Positions 23,270-36,199 of a DNA stretch of 64,000 bases are shown here, in pieces; the first letter of the stretch is position 1; every line of letters begins with the position of its first letter. A model generated the notes under the pieces. The model worked only from the letters and a program-made list of their open reading frames with translations. It did not search any database and was not told where the DNA came from. The position numbers and the translations under genes were made by a program. This DNA comes from Schizophyllum amplum. Taxonomy: Eukaryota; Basidiomycota; Agaricomycetes; Agaricales; Schizophyllaceae. The stretch spans positions 2,108,001-2,172,000 of the forward strand of contig VDMD01000003.1 in the NCBI GenBank assembly GCA_007026445.1, given 5' to 3'.

Positions 23270-24149
23270 ATGGTGCAGACCCCGCAATCAAACAAGTGAG
23301 CAGTCGAATATCAATAGATTGCTCTACACTTCTTACCGACCTCGCGCTTCAGCTCCGGTGCTTCACGGCGCGGCGCTCTAGCGTACATTCTGAATCCTCC
23401 GAGTCCCATGCCCGAGACAGACGCGCCCGGAAGGTCACCGCGCGCGTACCAGGACACCCCTCCTAGAGCTGCGTACGTTCCCGGTGGCGACAGGTCTCGA
23501 ATGGCGCCTGTACAGCAGTCCTATGGGTGAGAGACAGGGTTATCAGTTAGTCAGAAGATAAAATACTTACTGTCTCTCCAGCCCCGCCAATCCCACAATT
23601 CGGCGCGCTCCGCCGGCACTGACCCCGCATAATATGTCTCCCAGTATTCCCGCTCCATTGGTGTGGCTGTCGCCTGCACTGTCGTCGTCCGCGGACCCGC
23701 GCGCGAACCGCAAGATTCATTCGTTCTCCACCTCTGGTGGATTCGTCAAGTATATCTACATCGGACAGCCCACTAGAAATGGTCGGAACGTCCTTCAGCG
23801 CGTCGAAGACATGAGCATCGAACCGGACATCAAGTCATTCGGGCCTTACGACATCATCTGCGCGGGCTGCGACCATGCTTTTTCGACGCGTAATGGTTCC
23901 GCGATGTATCAGAACAACGCGGGCAGCTGGGAAATGCACCACTGTAACACACTCCGAGACTGGAATAATCCAGCTTCTCCCCGTAAGCTCACGCCAGAGA
24001 TGGCGGCGGAGTTCGCGCACTCGCGGATGGTGTCCAGGGATCGAGCTGTAAGTGACTACTTCGCAGTCCTTAGTCTGCAATATTTCTGACATGCATTTCA
24101 GTTGGCGCATCTGGTGGAAGTAAATCAGATCGAGAGAGTGTACTACTAG
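23270..24149 (+). CDS. putative zinc-binding small protein, copy 1 (Z1)
   Basis: Four exons are inferred: 23270-23295, 23353-23526, 23582-24047 and 24102-24149, about 237 residues. The 26-nt first exon encodes only the first residues. The N-terminal third is Pro/Gly/Arg-rich and probably disordered. The core has a Tyr-Ile-Tyr-Ile-Gly strand, ICAGC (C-x2-C), STRNG, and a W-x2-HHC cluster, which together could bind one zinc ion. It ends with an EMAAEF helix and the last exon encoding ...IERVYY. Exons, phases and ends are the same in Z2 and Z3, so the gene is real. I recognise similar C-x2-C/W-x2-H proteins of unknown function in mushroom-forming fungi, from general knowledge only. Molecular role unknown. 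Confidence 0.82.
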
Positions 24150-24369
24150 AATTCGAGACTAATCGGAGCTGTGTATCCGAGGCATTCTCTACAATATCGC
24201 GAATCGCCCTCTATATATTGCACTCATGGATATCATGATACGAGAACTTCGGACGCGTTTCGTTGGATAATGCGTGAACGATATCGGAGGGAGCTTCAAG
24301 CTTCTCAACGAGCTAAAATATATGCTAGAACCGCGTTGAGAGCTCTTGTCTGCCAAATGGTCCGGGACA

Positions 24370-26080
24370 AGAGCACTTTTGTTTGGCCCTGCTTGGTACT
24401 TCCCCGTTTGGACCTTTCTTTGTTCTTGCTCACAATCACCTTGTCCTCGACTTCCATGCCGTGCATCCGTCTTTTTCTCGCTCCAATCCCTCTCCGCGTC
24501 GTTATGTCCGATATTGTGAGATTCTAATCCTCGATGTGCCTCTCTTCGCCATCGTAGCATGCGCCGTTCGCCAGTCTGAGCACTAGCGATCTGCGGACCA
24601 GCGCGCGCCGACGACTTGAACGCCCGACCGACCTGATGAGAAGGACGATGCGCTACCCCTTGAAGGTCATGTTTACGAAACCGAGACAACGGAGACATGT
24701 AGCAATCCCGACTCTCATGGCGGCTGGCTTCGAGCCGGTCGCGCTGCGCGCATTGCGTGTGGAGAGGATGCAGATTCGGCGGAGGTGCGTGGAACCGCCG
24801 TTGCGTGACGCTTCGAGCCTAACTCTCATCCTAGATCAGCCTGTTTCAACGCGTCCTGTGGAGGCCGCAGCAGGGGGGAACAGCAAGGCCGTGCGTGAAG
24901 CAGGACGGAGGACATCTCGAATGACTGCAGCCGCCTGGACAGTCGACGGACAACGACCCTCGGCGCCCTCGACGCCAATCTCCCCCACCTTCGATGCGAG
25001 GAACGCATCAGGCCTCATCTTTGCGATCCCTCGATCCCTCGATCCCCCGGACCTTCTCAAACCATCGCGCGCTTCGCCTTGGCCGCCTTCGGCTCGTCTT
25101 CTCCCTCACGTCTTTCTCAATAGCTCGACAAGGGGACTGTCGCTATCACTCTCGTCGATATTTTGGTGTCCATGGAACACACCTACGTTTGAAGTCCCCA
25201 CATGCTTGTCGTACTTACCGGTAAGCAACGACTTCGACCCTTCCACCCAAATGTTCTGTCTAACGTCCACGTGTCCAGTCCCGCACTTCTGCTCGATGCG
25301 GAAGTCGAAACTGTGGAAGATGATCTGGAGGAGAACAGGCCGGATCTCAGCCAGACGACCGACCTTAGATCTCGGTTTGCGCAAGGTGCGTCTTGTCGCC
25401 CTTCTTCTCTAACGATATCTGATCTTCTCTGTAGACTTTCGCGTCTCTCAACGACACCGCTACATGGCATACCTATCATTCTCTTCACCACGCCGCCTTT
25501 GCAAGTATCAATATCATGGTGTCTCCATCAGCCCACGCGCCGAAGAAGATCATCCCTGGCCTCGCCCGCTCCCTCTCTGCCCGCGCTTCCACTTGAAGGA
25601 GAAAGACAAGGCTCCCTTTGAACACCATGCGAAGTTGCAGGCTCCTCCGACGTTCACGGCGGCGCCGGCATCATCGAGAACACGTCCGCCCTCGGCAAGG
25701 TCACGTGCCCGTTATGCACAGGAGATGTCGAATATACGCTGGATTTCGCTGCAATCTCGTCGCCTCGTTCCGTCTCAAACGACACGATGGCTAATTCCCC
25801 ACCTCCTCTTCCGTGGCACTCTGTCCGTCCTCCTCGAAATCACTCGCCTCGTCCTCTCCCAGTCTATTTGCCTCGACGTCGCTCACCTGGACGCCGTTAC
25901 CGGTCATTTCGCGAGCGGGAAGGAGCGACAGATGTGTGGTGCTCGGTCGCGTCCGCGCTCAAACGTCTCGTCGTCTGCGCGTCCGTCGGCAACGTCGTCG
26001 CCGCCGGCTCTCCCGCGAGCGTCGTGGTGCGTCACTCGTCCTTAGCGAGCACACCTTGATCGGAGCGTCCGGAAGCACGC
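24370..26080 (+). repeat. dispersed repeat Y, copy 2
   Basis: Leader with TTTCTTTGTTCTTGCTCAC (about 24,417), GTAAGC donor at about 25,220, exon-like block ending at the donor GTGCGTCTTGTCGCCC (25,387), then the Ser/Pro block. The frames at 24,636-25,412 and 25,202-25,621 read through these splice-like sites. Comparison with copies 1, 3 and 5 shows that no single frame is conserved across the whole unit. Confidence 0.55.
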
Positions 26081-26330
26081 CGTGATAGGAGCGTCGCCAA
26101 GCACGCCGTAGTCAGGAGCTCAGCGCGTGCACGTCTCGGCCGGAGCCATCGCGCGCGTGGTGTGGTGGCCCATCGAACAGCTTGCCTCGGTGGAAGATTT
26201 TGCAACATGAGGGCGACCTCGAGAGTACGCCGTGGTCGGAGCCCCTGTGCGTGAGGACGTCTTGGACGGTGCATTTGCGAGCATGCCGCGGTAGGGAGCT
26301 TAGCGCGACCGGGTCTGCGTTACAGCCTTC
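26040..26330. repeat. degenerate minisatellite after Y copy 2
   Basis: Imperfect units of the AGCACGCCGTRRTMGGAGC type, most regular at 26,070-26,125 and 26,225-26,245. Related to the array at 4.2-4.4 kb. Confidence 0.45.
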
Positions 26331-26960
26331 GCGAGCAGGTCGCCGGGAGGAGGGGGGGCTTGGCCGCAGTCCTAGCGCGTACCGGTTGGCTGCTGCGTCA
26401 GCCGTACGATCCCACCGCGTTCTGGTCGCGTACGGCTTGGCCCGCGTTTGATATAGCTCATCCTCGTCCGGACCTCGCAGGTGCGGCGCTAGATCCTCAC
26501 CGGGAGACGGCGCCCGTTGTCCTGGCGCAAGGCGAAGGAGGGCGTACGATGCGACGAGTTGTTGAAGCTCAGGCAAGACGTGTCATCTACGCTGAGGCGA
26601 GACGCGCCACCGATACGGCAGCGACCCGACGATGCGCTGCGCGTACCACTCCCCGCCGCGCCGGCGCGACTCGCCCCCAAGGTACCGCGCGACGCAATAG
26701 CCGACGAGTGCGCTCGACACCCAATTCATCTGACTGGACTTGTCAAATTAAATTGGTAGACGGCCAGATGAATTGAAGGGAGGATGAACCGGTGACGAGC
26801 AGCACTTCCGATGTATGTACATCTGTCGATACATGAAAGCCATCCGTGACATTGCGCACTGCGCTGAAAGAAACTATATACAGTACTGTACCTCTGCGTT
26901 GGAATCCGGGATGACCGTGATACATACGAGTTCTTTATCTCGCCACGCCCATGAGCGATG
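26331..26960. other. no supported gene
   Basis: Short frames only. This is part of the spacer between the two duplication arms, downstream of gene E, and presumably includes its 3' untranslated region. Confidence 0.4.
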
Positions 26961-29001
26961 TTACGACTCGGCACCCGCATACAGCAGAAGGCGAGCTACA
27001 CTTTCGTAGCCGCTCCGGGCTTTGGCGAGGTACATTGGCGTGATACTGCGACCATCTCTAGCATTGACATCTGCACCGCGTTCAATGAAGAGGCGAACGA
27101 GGTCTAAGTTCCCTTGTTCTGCTGCATCGTGTAATGGGGTGCGAGAGTGGTAGCTCTGGCAATCCGGATCCACACCGCTGTCCAGGAGGAGGCGAGCGAC
27201 CTCTTCGCGGCCGTTCCAGGCAGCGAGGTGTATGGGCGCGATGCCATTCTCGTCTTGAGTGTTTATGTGCGCGCCACACTCGATGAGGAGACGAACGAGT
27301 GATAGATGACCCTGTTCTGCTGCGTCATGCAGAGGGGTATGCCCATCATCGCTCTGGCAGTCTACGTCTGCGGACGCACCGAGGAGAAGGCGAACGACCT
27401 CCTCACGACAATTCCATGCAGCAAGATGCATGGGCGCGACGCCGTTCTCGTCTCTGGTGTTAACGTCCGCACCGCACCCAATGAGGAGATGAACGAGCCA
27501 TAGATGACCCTGTTCCGCTGCGCTATGTAAAGGACTGCGGGTAGTGATCACGTTTTCAGGTGACATAGATGTCGACTGTGGTGAATGGGATCCGATGCAC
27601 GCCAGGTGAGAAAAAGAATCGGACGGCGCGGGCACTGAGCGCGAGCTAAAAGTCGATGAAGCAGACGGAGGAACTGACGAGATTGATAATGGCGACCAGA
27701 CGTCTCGGGGAGCACAGTGGTGTTCAGACAACATGAATGGCCGGGGCTTCGATGGAGTAGGCGCAGAGAGGGATACCGCAGGAAGGGCAACTGTCGTATC
27801 GTCCCTTTGCGTAGGTCGTAGAGCACCTTCATTATCATCGATGACCTCTCGAAGGTGAGGACAGAGCTGCTCAGGCCGTGAGTCTTGTGCGTGACTACAC
27901 GACTGAGGTCCAGAAATATCAACAGGGGGGCACTGCACAGGGATGCATGACACCAATGGCGGGGACATAGGTAGCGGCGGAGGGGCTGGAGATGCTGACG
28001 GCGTTACTGGGGGTCGCAGCGCTGATGGTAGTGACGTGATGAGCAATATTCTCCAAACAGGACAGGGATCTGGCGCACAAGATGAAGTGGCCCTCATCGC
28101 GATCAAGGCGTCGTGGAGCGTGTTGAACATCACAGTGGTCACTGTGCGGTGATGCAGCGTTGCGAGCCGCTCCATGTTTTCGAGCGCCGCAGACAGCTCG
28201 TTCGACTGACTCATGGTCTTGAACCACGTCTCTGACGCGCACAGATCGACGAGTAACATTTAGCGTATGATAGGAAGCGATGATAAAGGACTCACTCATT
28301 CGTCCATCCTTCCTCAGCTTGGTGATAATTCCAAGGACAACGATAGTCTGAGCAAGTAGCTTGACAGAGGCTTCACGTAGCGCAATGTGCATGTTCTGAA
28401 TTGGGACTGGCTGCATGACGCGTAGATGAGACCCTATAATGTCGAACGCGGCACCCGCCGCATCCAATTTATTGCGAGCATCCAAAGAAGTCTATAGTAC
28501 TCGCTGTGATCTCAAATCTGCACTGACATGCGCACATGTGAGCACGCACCTTGAGAAGTAATCCAACTGCGGAAAATACAATTTTTCCCGGTGGAAATGC
28601 CTAAGGGGAGGTCAGGGCCATTGCAAGCCAGATCACGCCGCACAACTCACCAGCGCTACCGCATCTCCCACCGGTCCACACAAATTGTCCAGAACTGTGA
28701 CCACAGGATGTACACGATCGCGCAGTCCACGGTGAAGTTCTCCCCCACGAAATGTAGCGTAGCGCGCTTCGTGTTGACTGATGTAAGCGAAGATCGCATC
28801 GGAGGAGTCAAAGGCGCTCGCCATGTCGGCTTGCGCATAAAGGTCGATGTTAGTGTCAGCCTTGTATCTTGCGATCGCATCCTGCCAGAGCGCTAAGAGA
28901 GAACCGTCTGCCGTGCATTTTGGAGGCGGATGAGAAAGATCGTAGGGAAAACATGAAGGTCCCAACGGCCGAGTTGTCCAGACCGACGCCGGAGCAAACA
29001 T
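26961..29001 (-). CDS. Goodbye-ankyrin protein without NACHT domain (gene E)
   Basis: Four exons are inferred on the minus strand: 29001-28651, 28600-28550, 28491-28296 and 28231-26961, giving about 622 residues in frame. Exons 1-3 encode a Goodbye-type domain homologous to that of B, C and D: LLALWQDAIARYKADTNIDL, then the AFPPGKIVFSAVGLLLK segment on a 51-nt exon of exactly the same length and phases as in the NLRs. The last exon carries a Ser/Pro-rich linker of roughly 200 residues and about six well-conserved ankyrin repeats. No P-loop or Walker B is present, and the NACHT exons are absent. It lies in the spacer between the two arms of the inverted duplication. It could compete with or regulate the full receptors through its N-terminal domain (inference). 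An extra upstream exon cannot be excluded. Confidence 0.83.
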
Positions 29002-30300
29002 CGACCTTGCTGGAATGTGGTGGTCGTCGTCGGAGGGCTGCCGGGCGCGTGTTCTTCACGTGGAAGCCTACACCATGCCAACATGTCACGCGAGTAAGTA
29101 TCAGATGATTTGACCGCGAACTCGGCCGGATCGATGAAGAAAAATAGGCGGGCTGCGAAGGCGCCGAATTGGGAAGGACCTCTGGCTGCTGTTTGTCACA
29201 TTTGTATGATCATGTTGAGCTTTGCAGAAGTACACTCGACAAACATACTGTCTCCGACATCGAGGATTTTGACTGGGCGAACATGTACGCATTGAACCCA
29301 AAGACCATGCGGCTCGACAAAGTCGTAGATTGATTTCGCGCACATTCCTGTCAGTAAGTAGCGAGGCAAAGCACAGCTGCGTGGGCGCAGCTGTAATTCC
29401 TTGAGAAATGGGTGACGACGAGCCAGCACAACACCTGGCGACGATGTGTGGTAGTTCATCCCGCGAACGCGACAACACAACACCCGGCAACGACATCCGA
29501 CGGTTCAACACTTGTACGTAGATCGACATGCACGCCAAGCTGTGCGGATCGTTATGCATCGGCCTCTCTTGACGTTGCGCGAATGACCCGTGTACCGCGG
29601 GCGTCAACCCTCTGATGATGCGCGTCAGGAGCTACCAAATACGACGACGACACGAATAACGAACGTCACTGAAGCTATGCCTGGCACAAGGCGAATGATT
29701 GCCAACACCGTGTTGCCGAATGGAAAGTTGCGGGGCACGCGAACTTGCATGATGTTGGACAAGATCACGTTTCGGGTCGCGGAAGTGCAGAAATGGGAAG
29801 GGGGGAAGTGAATGAAGACATGGAAGCGCTCGAAGAGGGCGCCGTGTTGAAGATCGAGAGTCGTAACGCAGAATTGTCCGTATTAGAGAACGGAGTAGAT
29901 GAATCGACTGTCCGTGCCATGGTCGATGGTGCTACTAGACGTACTGTAAAATTATCAGGTCGTGTACGAGAGGAAGGGTAACAAGACGCACGCTTCACGA
30001 TGCCGGGACCTGCACTCAAGCTTCCGACCGCGGTCCTGCTTCGTCCTCGAAGCCATGCATCTTGATACATTTCTAACAGCCAGAAGGAGACGTAGCTGAG
30101 AAAGATGAGGCCAGACCGACCTCGGCGTGCTCGCAGACGCTCCGAAAACGGCATATTCGTGGAGATTGACCCTAGCTCGCGGGAAAATCCACGTCGACGG
30201 CCTCTCCGATAAAGGCGCCATCACCTGACGGCAGCTTCATTGCATATGTGGACGCCAGCACGGATGCGCGAACGGACGCACGGACATGCGGATCAACGCG
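29002..30300. other. spacer upstream of gene E with a repeat fragment
   Basis: No supported gene. About 29,460-29,690 (+) matches the sub-block downstream of genes B and C (CCGACGGTTCAAC, CGACATGC, CGTCACTGAAGC). The 168-codon frame at 29,101-29,607 (-) overlaps this repeat and is not convincing. Confidence 0.4.
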
Positions 30301-31900
30301 CCGATGACAGACATGCGCAGAGTGCCATAGACGCGTAGGCGACGAGAGGGATGCGCGCGGACGCGACTGAGCACAGACGCACTTCGCCGCTCCTTCCCGC
30401 TCACGATGACCGTAATCGCCTCATGTCGTACAGGCGTGTGGGATCGAATACGCCTAGGCAAGCAAAGGGGCGCATAATTCAGAGTCGGACGAAGAGAGTG
30501 CCTTCGAGAAGAGATGAAAAATGCCCGCTGCAGTGTAGGATGAACCAAGCGAACCTGTTAGCGGCGAGGTGTATCCGACGTCTTCGGCGCATGCCAGGCA
30601 CGTGACCTTGACGACGGCGGGCGTGTTCTCGACGATGCCGGTGATGCCATGGATGTCGGAGGTGCCTGACACTTCGCGTGATGTTCCACGGGAGCCTGCT
30701 TCTGCTCCTGCAAGTTGAAGCGCGAGCACAGAGGGAGCGGGAGAGGCCAGGGATGATCTTCTTCGGCGCGTGGGCTGATGGAGACGCCATGATATTGATA
30801 CTTGCGAAGGCGGCGTGGTGAAGGGGATGATAGGTATGCCATGTAGCGGTGTCATTGAGAGACGCGAAAGTCTACAGAGAAGATCAGATATCGTTAGAGA
30901 AGAAGGGCGACAAGACGCACCTTGCGCAAACCGGGATCTGAGATCGGTCGTCTGGCTGAGACCGGGCCTGATCTCCTCCAGATTATCTTCGACAGTTTCG
31001 GCTTCTGCAGCTAGTAGAAGCGCGGAATTAGAGACGGGGACGTAAGACATGATGGCGGGGTGAAAGCGTCGAGATCGTCGCTTGCCGGTAAGTACGACGA
31101 GCATACGAACGACTTCAAGTAAAGGTGTGCTCCATGGAGGCCAAACTGTCAGGAAGGATGATAGCGACACAGTCTTCTTCTGGAGCTACCGAGAGACGTA
31201 TGGGATAGCAAAAGGTGTGGTCGGCCGTGGCGAAGCGCACGATGGTTTAGTAAGTTCGGGGGGATCGGGGGAATGCAAAGATGAAGCCTGACGTGGTCTT
31301 TGCGTCGAGCGCAGACGAGAGGAACGTCGAGAACGTCGAGTGTTGTTATAGTCGACCCGGCCGTGCTGCTGCAGTCGTTCACGATCGCGTCCGCGTTTGC
31401 AGCCTCGCGGCACGATCGCCATTCCCCCCTGCTCCGGCTCCACAGGACGGACTAGAAAGGCTGATCTATGGTGGAGATCAGGCTCAGGGCGTCGCGTAAC
31501 GGCGGCTGCACGCACCTCCGTCGAATCTGCATTCTCTCCACACGCAATGCTGCGCGACCGGCTCAAGGCCAGCTGCCACGAGAGTCGGAGTAGTTACATG
31601 TCTCCGTTATCCCGGTCACCGTGGCCTTCAAGGGGTATCGCACAGCGTCCTTCCCAGTAAGTATGTCGGTCGGGCGTTCAAGTCGTCGGCGCGCGCTGGT
31701 CCACAGATCGCTCGTGCTCAGACTTGCGACAGTGCATGGTACGAGGGCGAACAGTGACGTGTCGAAAATAGGAGGCGCATGCTATCGGTGACGACTAACA
31801 CGGAGGGGCGTTAGACCGAGGAAGAAGCCGACATGGACGTCCAGGACAAGGCGAACGCAAGAACAAAGAAACGCCTAAACGGGGAAGTACCAAGCAATGA
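30300..31900 (-). repeat. dispersed repeat Y, copy 3
   Basis: Mirror of Y copy 2. The donor-like landmark lies at 30,904-30,919 (minus strand) and the leader with GCGTTTCTTTGTTCTTGCG at about 31,860-31,880. The 238-codon frame at 30,454-31,170 (-) reads through the splice-like sites. Confidence 0.55.
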
Positions 31901-32127
31901 CAAACACACGCGCTCTTGTCTCAAATCATTTCGTAGACAAGAGCTTTCAATGCAGTTCTAGCATTTATGTCAGCTCATTGAAATTTCAAGCTCCCTCCGA
32001 TATCGTCCACGCATTATCCAACGCAACGCGTCCGAAGTTCTCGTATCATGATATCCATGCCAATAGAGGGCGATTCGCGATATTGTAGAGAATGCCTCGG
32101 ATACACAGCTCCGATGAGTCTCGAATT

Positions 32128-32992
32128 CTAGTAGTACACTCTCTCGATCTGATCTACTTACACCAGATGCGCCAACTGAAATGCATGTCAGAAATATTGC
32201 AGACTAAGGACTGCGAAGTAGTCACTTACAGCTCGATCCCTGGACACCATCCGCGAGTGCGCGAACTCCGCCGCCATCTCTGGCGTGAGCTTACGGGGAG
32301 AAGCTGGATTATCCCAGTCTCGGAGTGTGTTACAGTGGTGCACTTCCCAGCTGCCCGCGTTGTTCTGATACATCGCGGAACCACTACGCGTCGAAAAAGC
32401 ATGGTCGCAGCCCGCGCAGATGATGTCGTAAGGCCCGAATGACTTGATGTCCGGTTCGATGCTCATGTCTTCGACGCGCTGAAGGACGTTCCGACCATTT
32501 CTAGTGGGCTGTCCGATGTAGATATACTTGACGAATCCACCAGAGGTGGAGAACAAATGAACCTTGCGGTTCGCGCGCAGGTCCGCGGACGACAGTGCAG
32601 GCGTCAGCCATAACAACGGAGCTGGAACACCGGGAGACATATTCTGCTGAGTCAGTACCGGAGGAACGTCACGACCGCGGCCGCCTGGGGGACTGACGGC
32701 GCTGGGGAGACAGATGAGTATAGTGCCTTCATGGTCGGGTTATTCACCCGTACGACTGCTGGACAGGCGCCGTGCTGTCGCCACCGGGAGCGTAAACAGT
32801 TCGGGGAGGATTGTCCTGGTACGTGCGCGGTGACCTTCCGGGCGCGTCTGTCTCGGGCGTGGGAGGATTCAGAATGTACGAGAGGGCGCCACGCCGGGGA
32901 GCTGCGGGGCTGAAGTGCGACGTCAGTAAGGAGTGTAGAGCAATATACTGAGATTCGACTGCTCACTTGTTTTGTTGCGGACCCTGCACCAT
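32128..32992 (-). CDS. putative zinc-binding small protein, copy 2 (Z2)
   Basis: Mirror paralogue of Z1 with the same four-exon plan on the minus strand: a 26-nt first exon starting at 32,992, a GTGAGC donor, a GG|GTGAAT second donor, and the last exon ending at 32,128 in the codons for ...IERVYY and TAG. The central region (VEDMSIEPDIKSFGPYD, ICAGC, W-x2-HHC) is almost identical to Z1, while the N-terminal third differs more. All joins are in frame, so both arm copies look intact. Function unknown; see Z1. Confidence 0.82.
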
Positions 32993-33082
32993 TGAGAGGA
33001 TTTTCTGCTGTGGGAAATGGTCGCTTTGGGACGGGGTGGAAGGTCGAGCTGTTGTAGTATGTCAAGCAGCAGAGAAACGAGA

Positions 33083-33150
33083 TTTTATGGCGAGACCGGC
33101 TGACACAAACAACAAAGACCTGTGGACGGCGTGCATGGATGGTCATAAAG
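33083..33150 (-). promoter_or_regulatory. core promoter of Z2
   Basis: CTTTATGACCAT (33,139-33,150, minus strand) and CCATAAAA (33,083-33,090) stand at nearly the same distances from the ATG as in Z1 and Z3. Confidence 0.55.
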
Positions 33151-34280
33151 TCCCACACAATCTTTGGGTCAGCGTGAATGTTATTGACCAGCGTACGTAG
33201 CGGGTCATAGCGTGGCACAGCCGCTGCATATCATTACCTGTAGGTCGACAGAAATATCGGCGAAGGACCGGACGGTCAGAGCGTACTCATGATCTGCGGG
33301 GTCATTTATGAATCGTCCCAGTGCAAGTAAGTCACCGGTGGCGACTTACCGGGCATAGTTTGTGTCGCGCGTCGAGGATTTTCATTCAAAGCGATGTCCT
33401 CAAGTCGAGTGTGAGCGCGACACAGCACAAGACATGAGGCATCAGCAGACTTCCCGCTCACTGGTACTGCCATTCGGAGTCGGGTCATTCTGACGATTGG
33501 CAGGCTATCTGTGTCGGCTTGAGGATTAGTCCACGGAGAGCCTGTTTTGCAAGACACAAACACGCGGAGAGACGTGGGGGGCCGTCCGCGAGTAAATATA
33601 TGTGCCGGAGACCGGTGCAGAAGTTCGAGAGAGCGAGACCGCGAGCAAGAAAGCGCGCGCGTGAGCATACATCGTTGCCATACGAGTGATACTACCTATG
33701 GACGCGAGATCAAGGCGACCAGAGGATTGTCTGGAGCGCGTTCCAGGAGATCGTTGTGCGCATGAAGCGTAGACCCGGTGCAGAGGACAAAAACGAGAGA
33801 CCCACGGCTAGACCGACGTTGCCGAAGGGGGTAGAGGCCGAAGTCAAGCGAGATGTGAGCGCTGCTCTCGCGCAGTATGGTGCACGCCAATTGCGAAGAT
33901 CGACGTGACGCCGTCGCCTCGAGTCCCTCGATAGCATCAGAGTATGTCGAGCAGAAATATGGGCGGCTGCGAGGGATACACACCAGACTGAGTACTGAGG
34001 GAAGCCCGACTGGCTCATGAGAGTAACAGGCTGTTCATTCGAGGAAGTACGCTGGAGATAGCAAGGTAGAGCGTCCAAGAGAGTAGTCTAGAGCCAGCAG
34101 GGATGAGCGTCCGATTAAAATTGACATGACCCATCACAGAAACAGGCGCAGATTCCGATCCGCGATGACTTGATATCTTGCGAGCGGAGTCTTTGCGCGT
34201 CGTCGATATTTCCAGAGCCCTTGATCTGCTAGTATCAAGCGAACAGATTAGTTCTCGAGCCCAATGCGCGTTCAGAGTAA
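33151..34280. other. no supported gene upstream of Z2
   Basis: Short frames on both strands, e.g. 33,306-33,668 (-) with a faint similarity to sequence upstream of Z3 (about 55,720-55,830). No domain is recognised. Confidence 0.35.
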
Positions 34281-34289
34281 AAGGATGGG

Positions 34290-34600
34290 AGTTGTCCCCA
34301 CGCGCGCCGTCAAAGCAAGAACAAAGACCGTCTTTGCTTGTCATTGTTGATTCCAGACGCCGGGTCGCGGGCCGAGTCGCGCCGTCCATTGTTCTCCAAG
34401 GGTTCCCTCACGCGCTCATCTTCCATGTTGGCTGCCGCCTTACGCTGCTCTGCTTTATTCATCACGAATATACTGCTTGCTTTTCCTCGATACTTCTTGT
34501 GATGCAGTGACTTACCGGAACGATCGTCCAACGACATCGCAACCTCAACGACCGTGGAAAACGCACATGATGCTCGCGACAGAACCGCGAAATGGGGCGG
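34290..34600 (-). repeat. dispersed repeat P, copy 3
   Basis: Minus-strand counterpart of the copy at 21.2-21.5 kb, with the AAGACCGTCTTTG landmark near 34,325. The two arms differ by small indels here. Confidence 0.5.
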
Positions 34601-34879
34601 GCGGAGGCTGAAAATTTGAACTTGAAGGTGTGTTGCCCTTCTCTTTTGCCTGAGCAGATCACTCAATGTTCCTTTCTGACAGCCCCCCGGACCGCTACGG
34701 CTTTCCCAAACGCGCCGCCGCACCTACGCGAGTGCTCAGCGTACAATACCTCTGCCTGAACTTGGACTGCCACGGGAGAGGGACTTGACGATGAAGAAGA
34801 CGCCATTACGGGCCTGCGAGGCAGGTTACATCGACGATCGGGTGCAAGCACGAAGTCGAGTTTAGGATCACGGTGCGTC

Positions 34880-36050
34880 AATGCTCAGGTCTTCTTGTTG
34901 ACGTATGAGGCTCATTCTCCCTTCAGGCTCTCTTGAAACCGACGAGGTGATCGTCAAGCCGCCCGGCGACATGCCCACCGAGAGCCGCCCCTCGAGATTG
35001 CGCCTGTTCGTACATCTCTCTCGTCATCACCTCCAACGTTCGGGAAGAAAGGCTCATGGCTCTCACACCGCTCCATGGGTCTCCCCTGGCTTCCAGACGT
35101 TGCTTCCCATGCTCACGGAGGACGCGGCGTCGCGCACGCGACACCCTCGCTGATACCAACTATCGCCCTCGACGCTGCCGGACATCCCCCTCGCGACGCT
35201 GCCAGAGATTCCCCCCTCAGTGAAGCAACAGACCATGTCTCGATGACGGTGCATCTCGCCTCCAATGTAGCACACCTCGTGCTAACACGGGGGTCGTTGC
35301 CTTCGACGAGCGAGGCTCTCATCCACAATTGAAGGATATCGTCCCCGAGTTGTCGTCTGCCACCGATGGAGAATGTCGTCGTCTCCCATCTCGTCCTATT
35401 GCCGTCCGGCGTGCCCGCATACGCCGGGACGCTGTATGTGCCCTCCTCCTCGACAATGCCGGATGTAGTCCTCGTCCTCGTCGGCGGAGAATGTCGTCCG
35501 CGACTGACGAGGGAGGCTGTCCCCGCTCTCTTCGTCCCTCGTCCCGCCGCCATCCGCCGCCCACGCACTCGCGGAGACACTACGCATGATCGCCGCGACA
35601 GACCACTGGTCCGCGTCGGGATGGCGAGAGTCTCTTGTGCCGCCGCATCGGGCGAGCCAGGTTGGCGAGTCGGACGGTTGGCGGTCGGGATGATGTCATC
35701 GACCATCACGTCGCGTGTACGTCGGCGGCGCGCGTCGCGTCGTTGCGTCGGCGACGGTTATCTCTAATGCATCCTCGCATCGTCACGTCGAGGGTTCGTC
35801 TGAACGCGGCGTCGATCGTGTGTTCCTTGGCGACGGCGCTTTTCGGCTTGAGGGTGCACCAAGTCGCGGCAGTCAGCGCGAATCTCACTCTCGTGTCACC
35901 GGCGCGTCTCATTGCCGCCTCGATGGCGCGGCTTATCGCAGGTGATGGGGCATCGCATTGTCACATCAGGCGCGAGCACCCATGCGACAACCATGGCGCT
36001 TCTCGTCCTCGCGCCGACTGTTCTCCCACCTGGACCGGCTGCCTGCCCAA
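34880..36050. repeat. GACG-rich spacer, copy C
   Basis: Mirror of 19.6-20.9 kb. The opposite strand is CGTC-rich. Frames on both strands are open by composition; none is a recognisable protein. Confidence 0.45.
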
Positions 36051-36199
36051 AGCGACACTGCAACGGCTTCAAGGCATCGCCCGCGTCGAGGATTGTCGGG
36101 TATGCGCGAGCCTGAGCAAGTCCAACTTTCGAAGAACCCGGCCTGTCAAGCTGCGACTCTCTACCCGTGATCCCTCCGACTATCGATCCTGTAAACCGT

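Larger units (their letters stand above)
10590..26000 (+). repeat. left arm of a large inverted segmental duplication
   Basis: The arm pairs in reverse complement with about 30.3-45.9 kb. Paired landmarks have coordinate sums of about 55.7-56.5 kb throughout: Y copies, 11.6-12.9 kb with 43.6-44.9 kb, NLR B with NLR C, the GACG spacers, repeat P and the zinc-binding genes Z1 and Z2. Several stretches are nearly identical while others are clearly diverged, so this is a true ancient-enough duplication and not a simple assembly echo. Boundaries are approximate. Confidence 0.8.

Noticed and set aside
24636..25412. 258-codon plus-strand frame
   Set aside because: Crosses the donor and acceptor sites of repeat Y copy 2; frame not kept in copies 1, 3 or 5.
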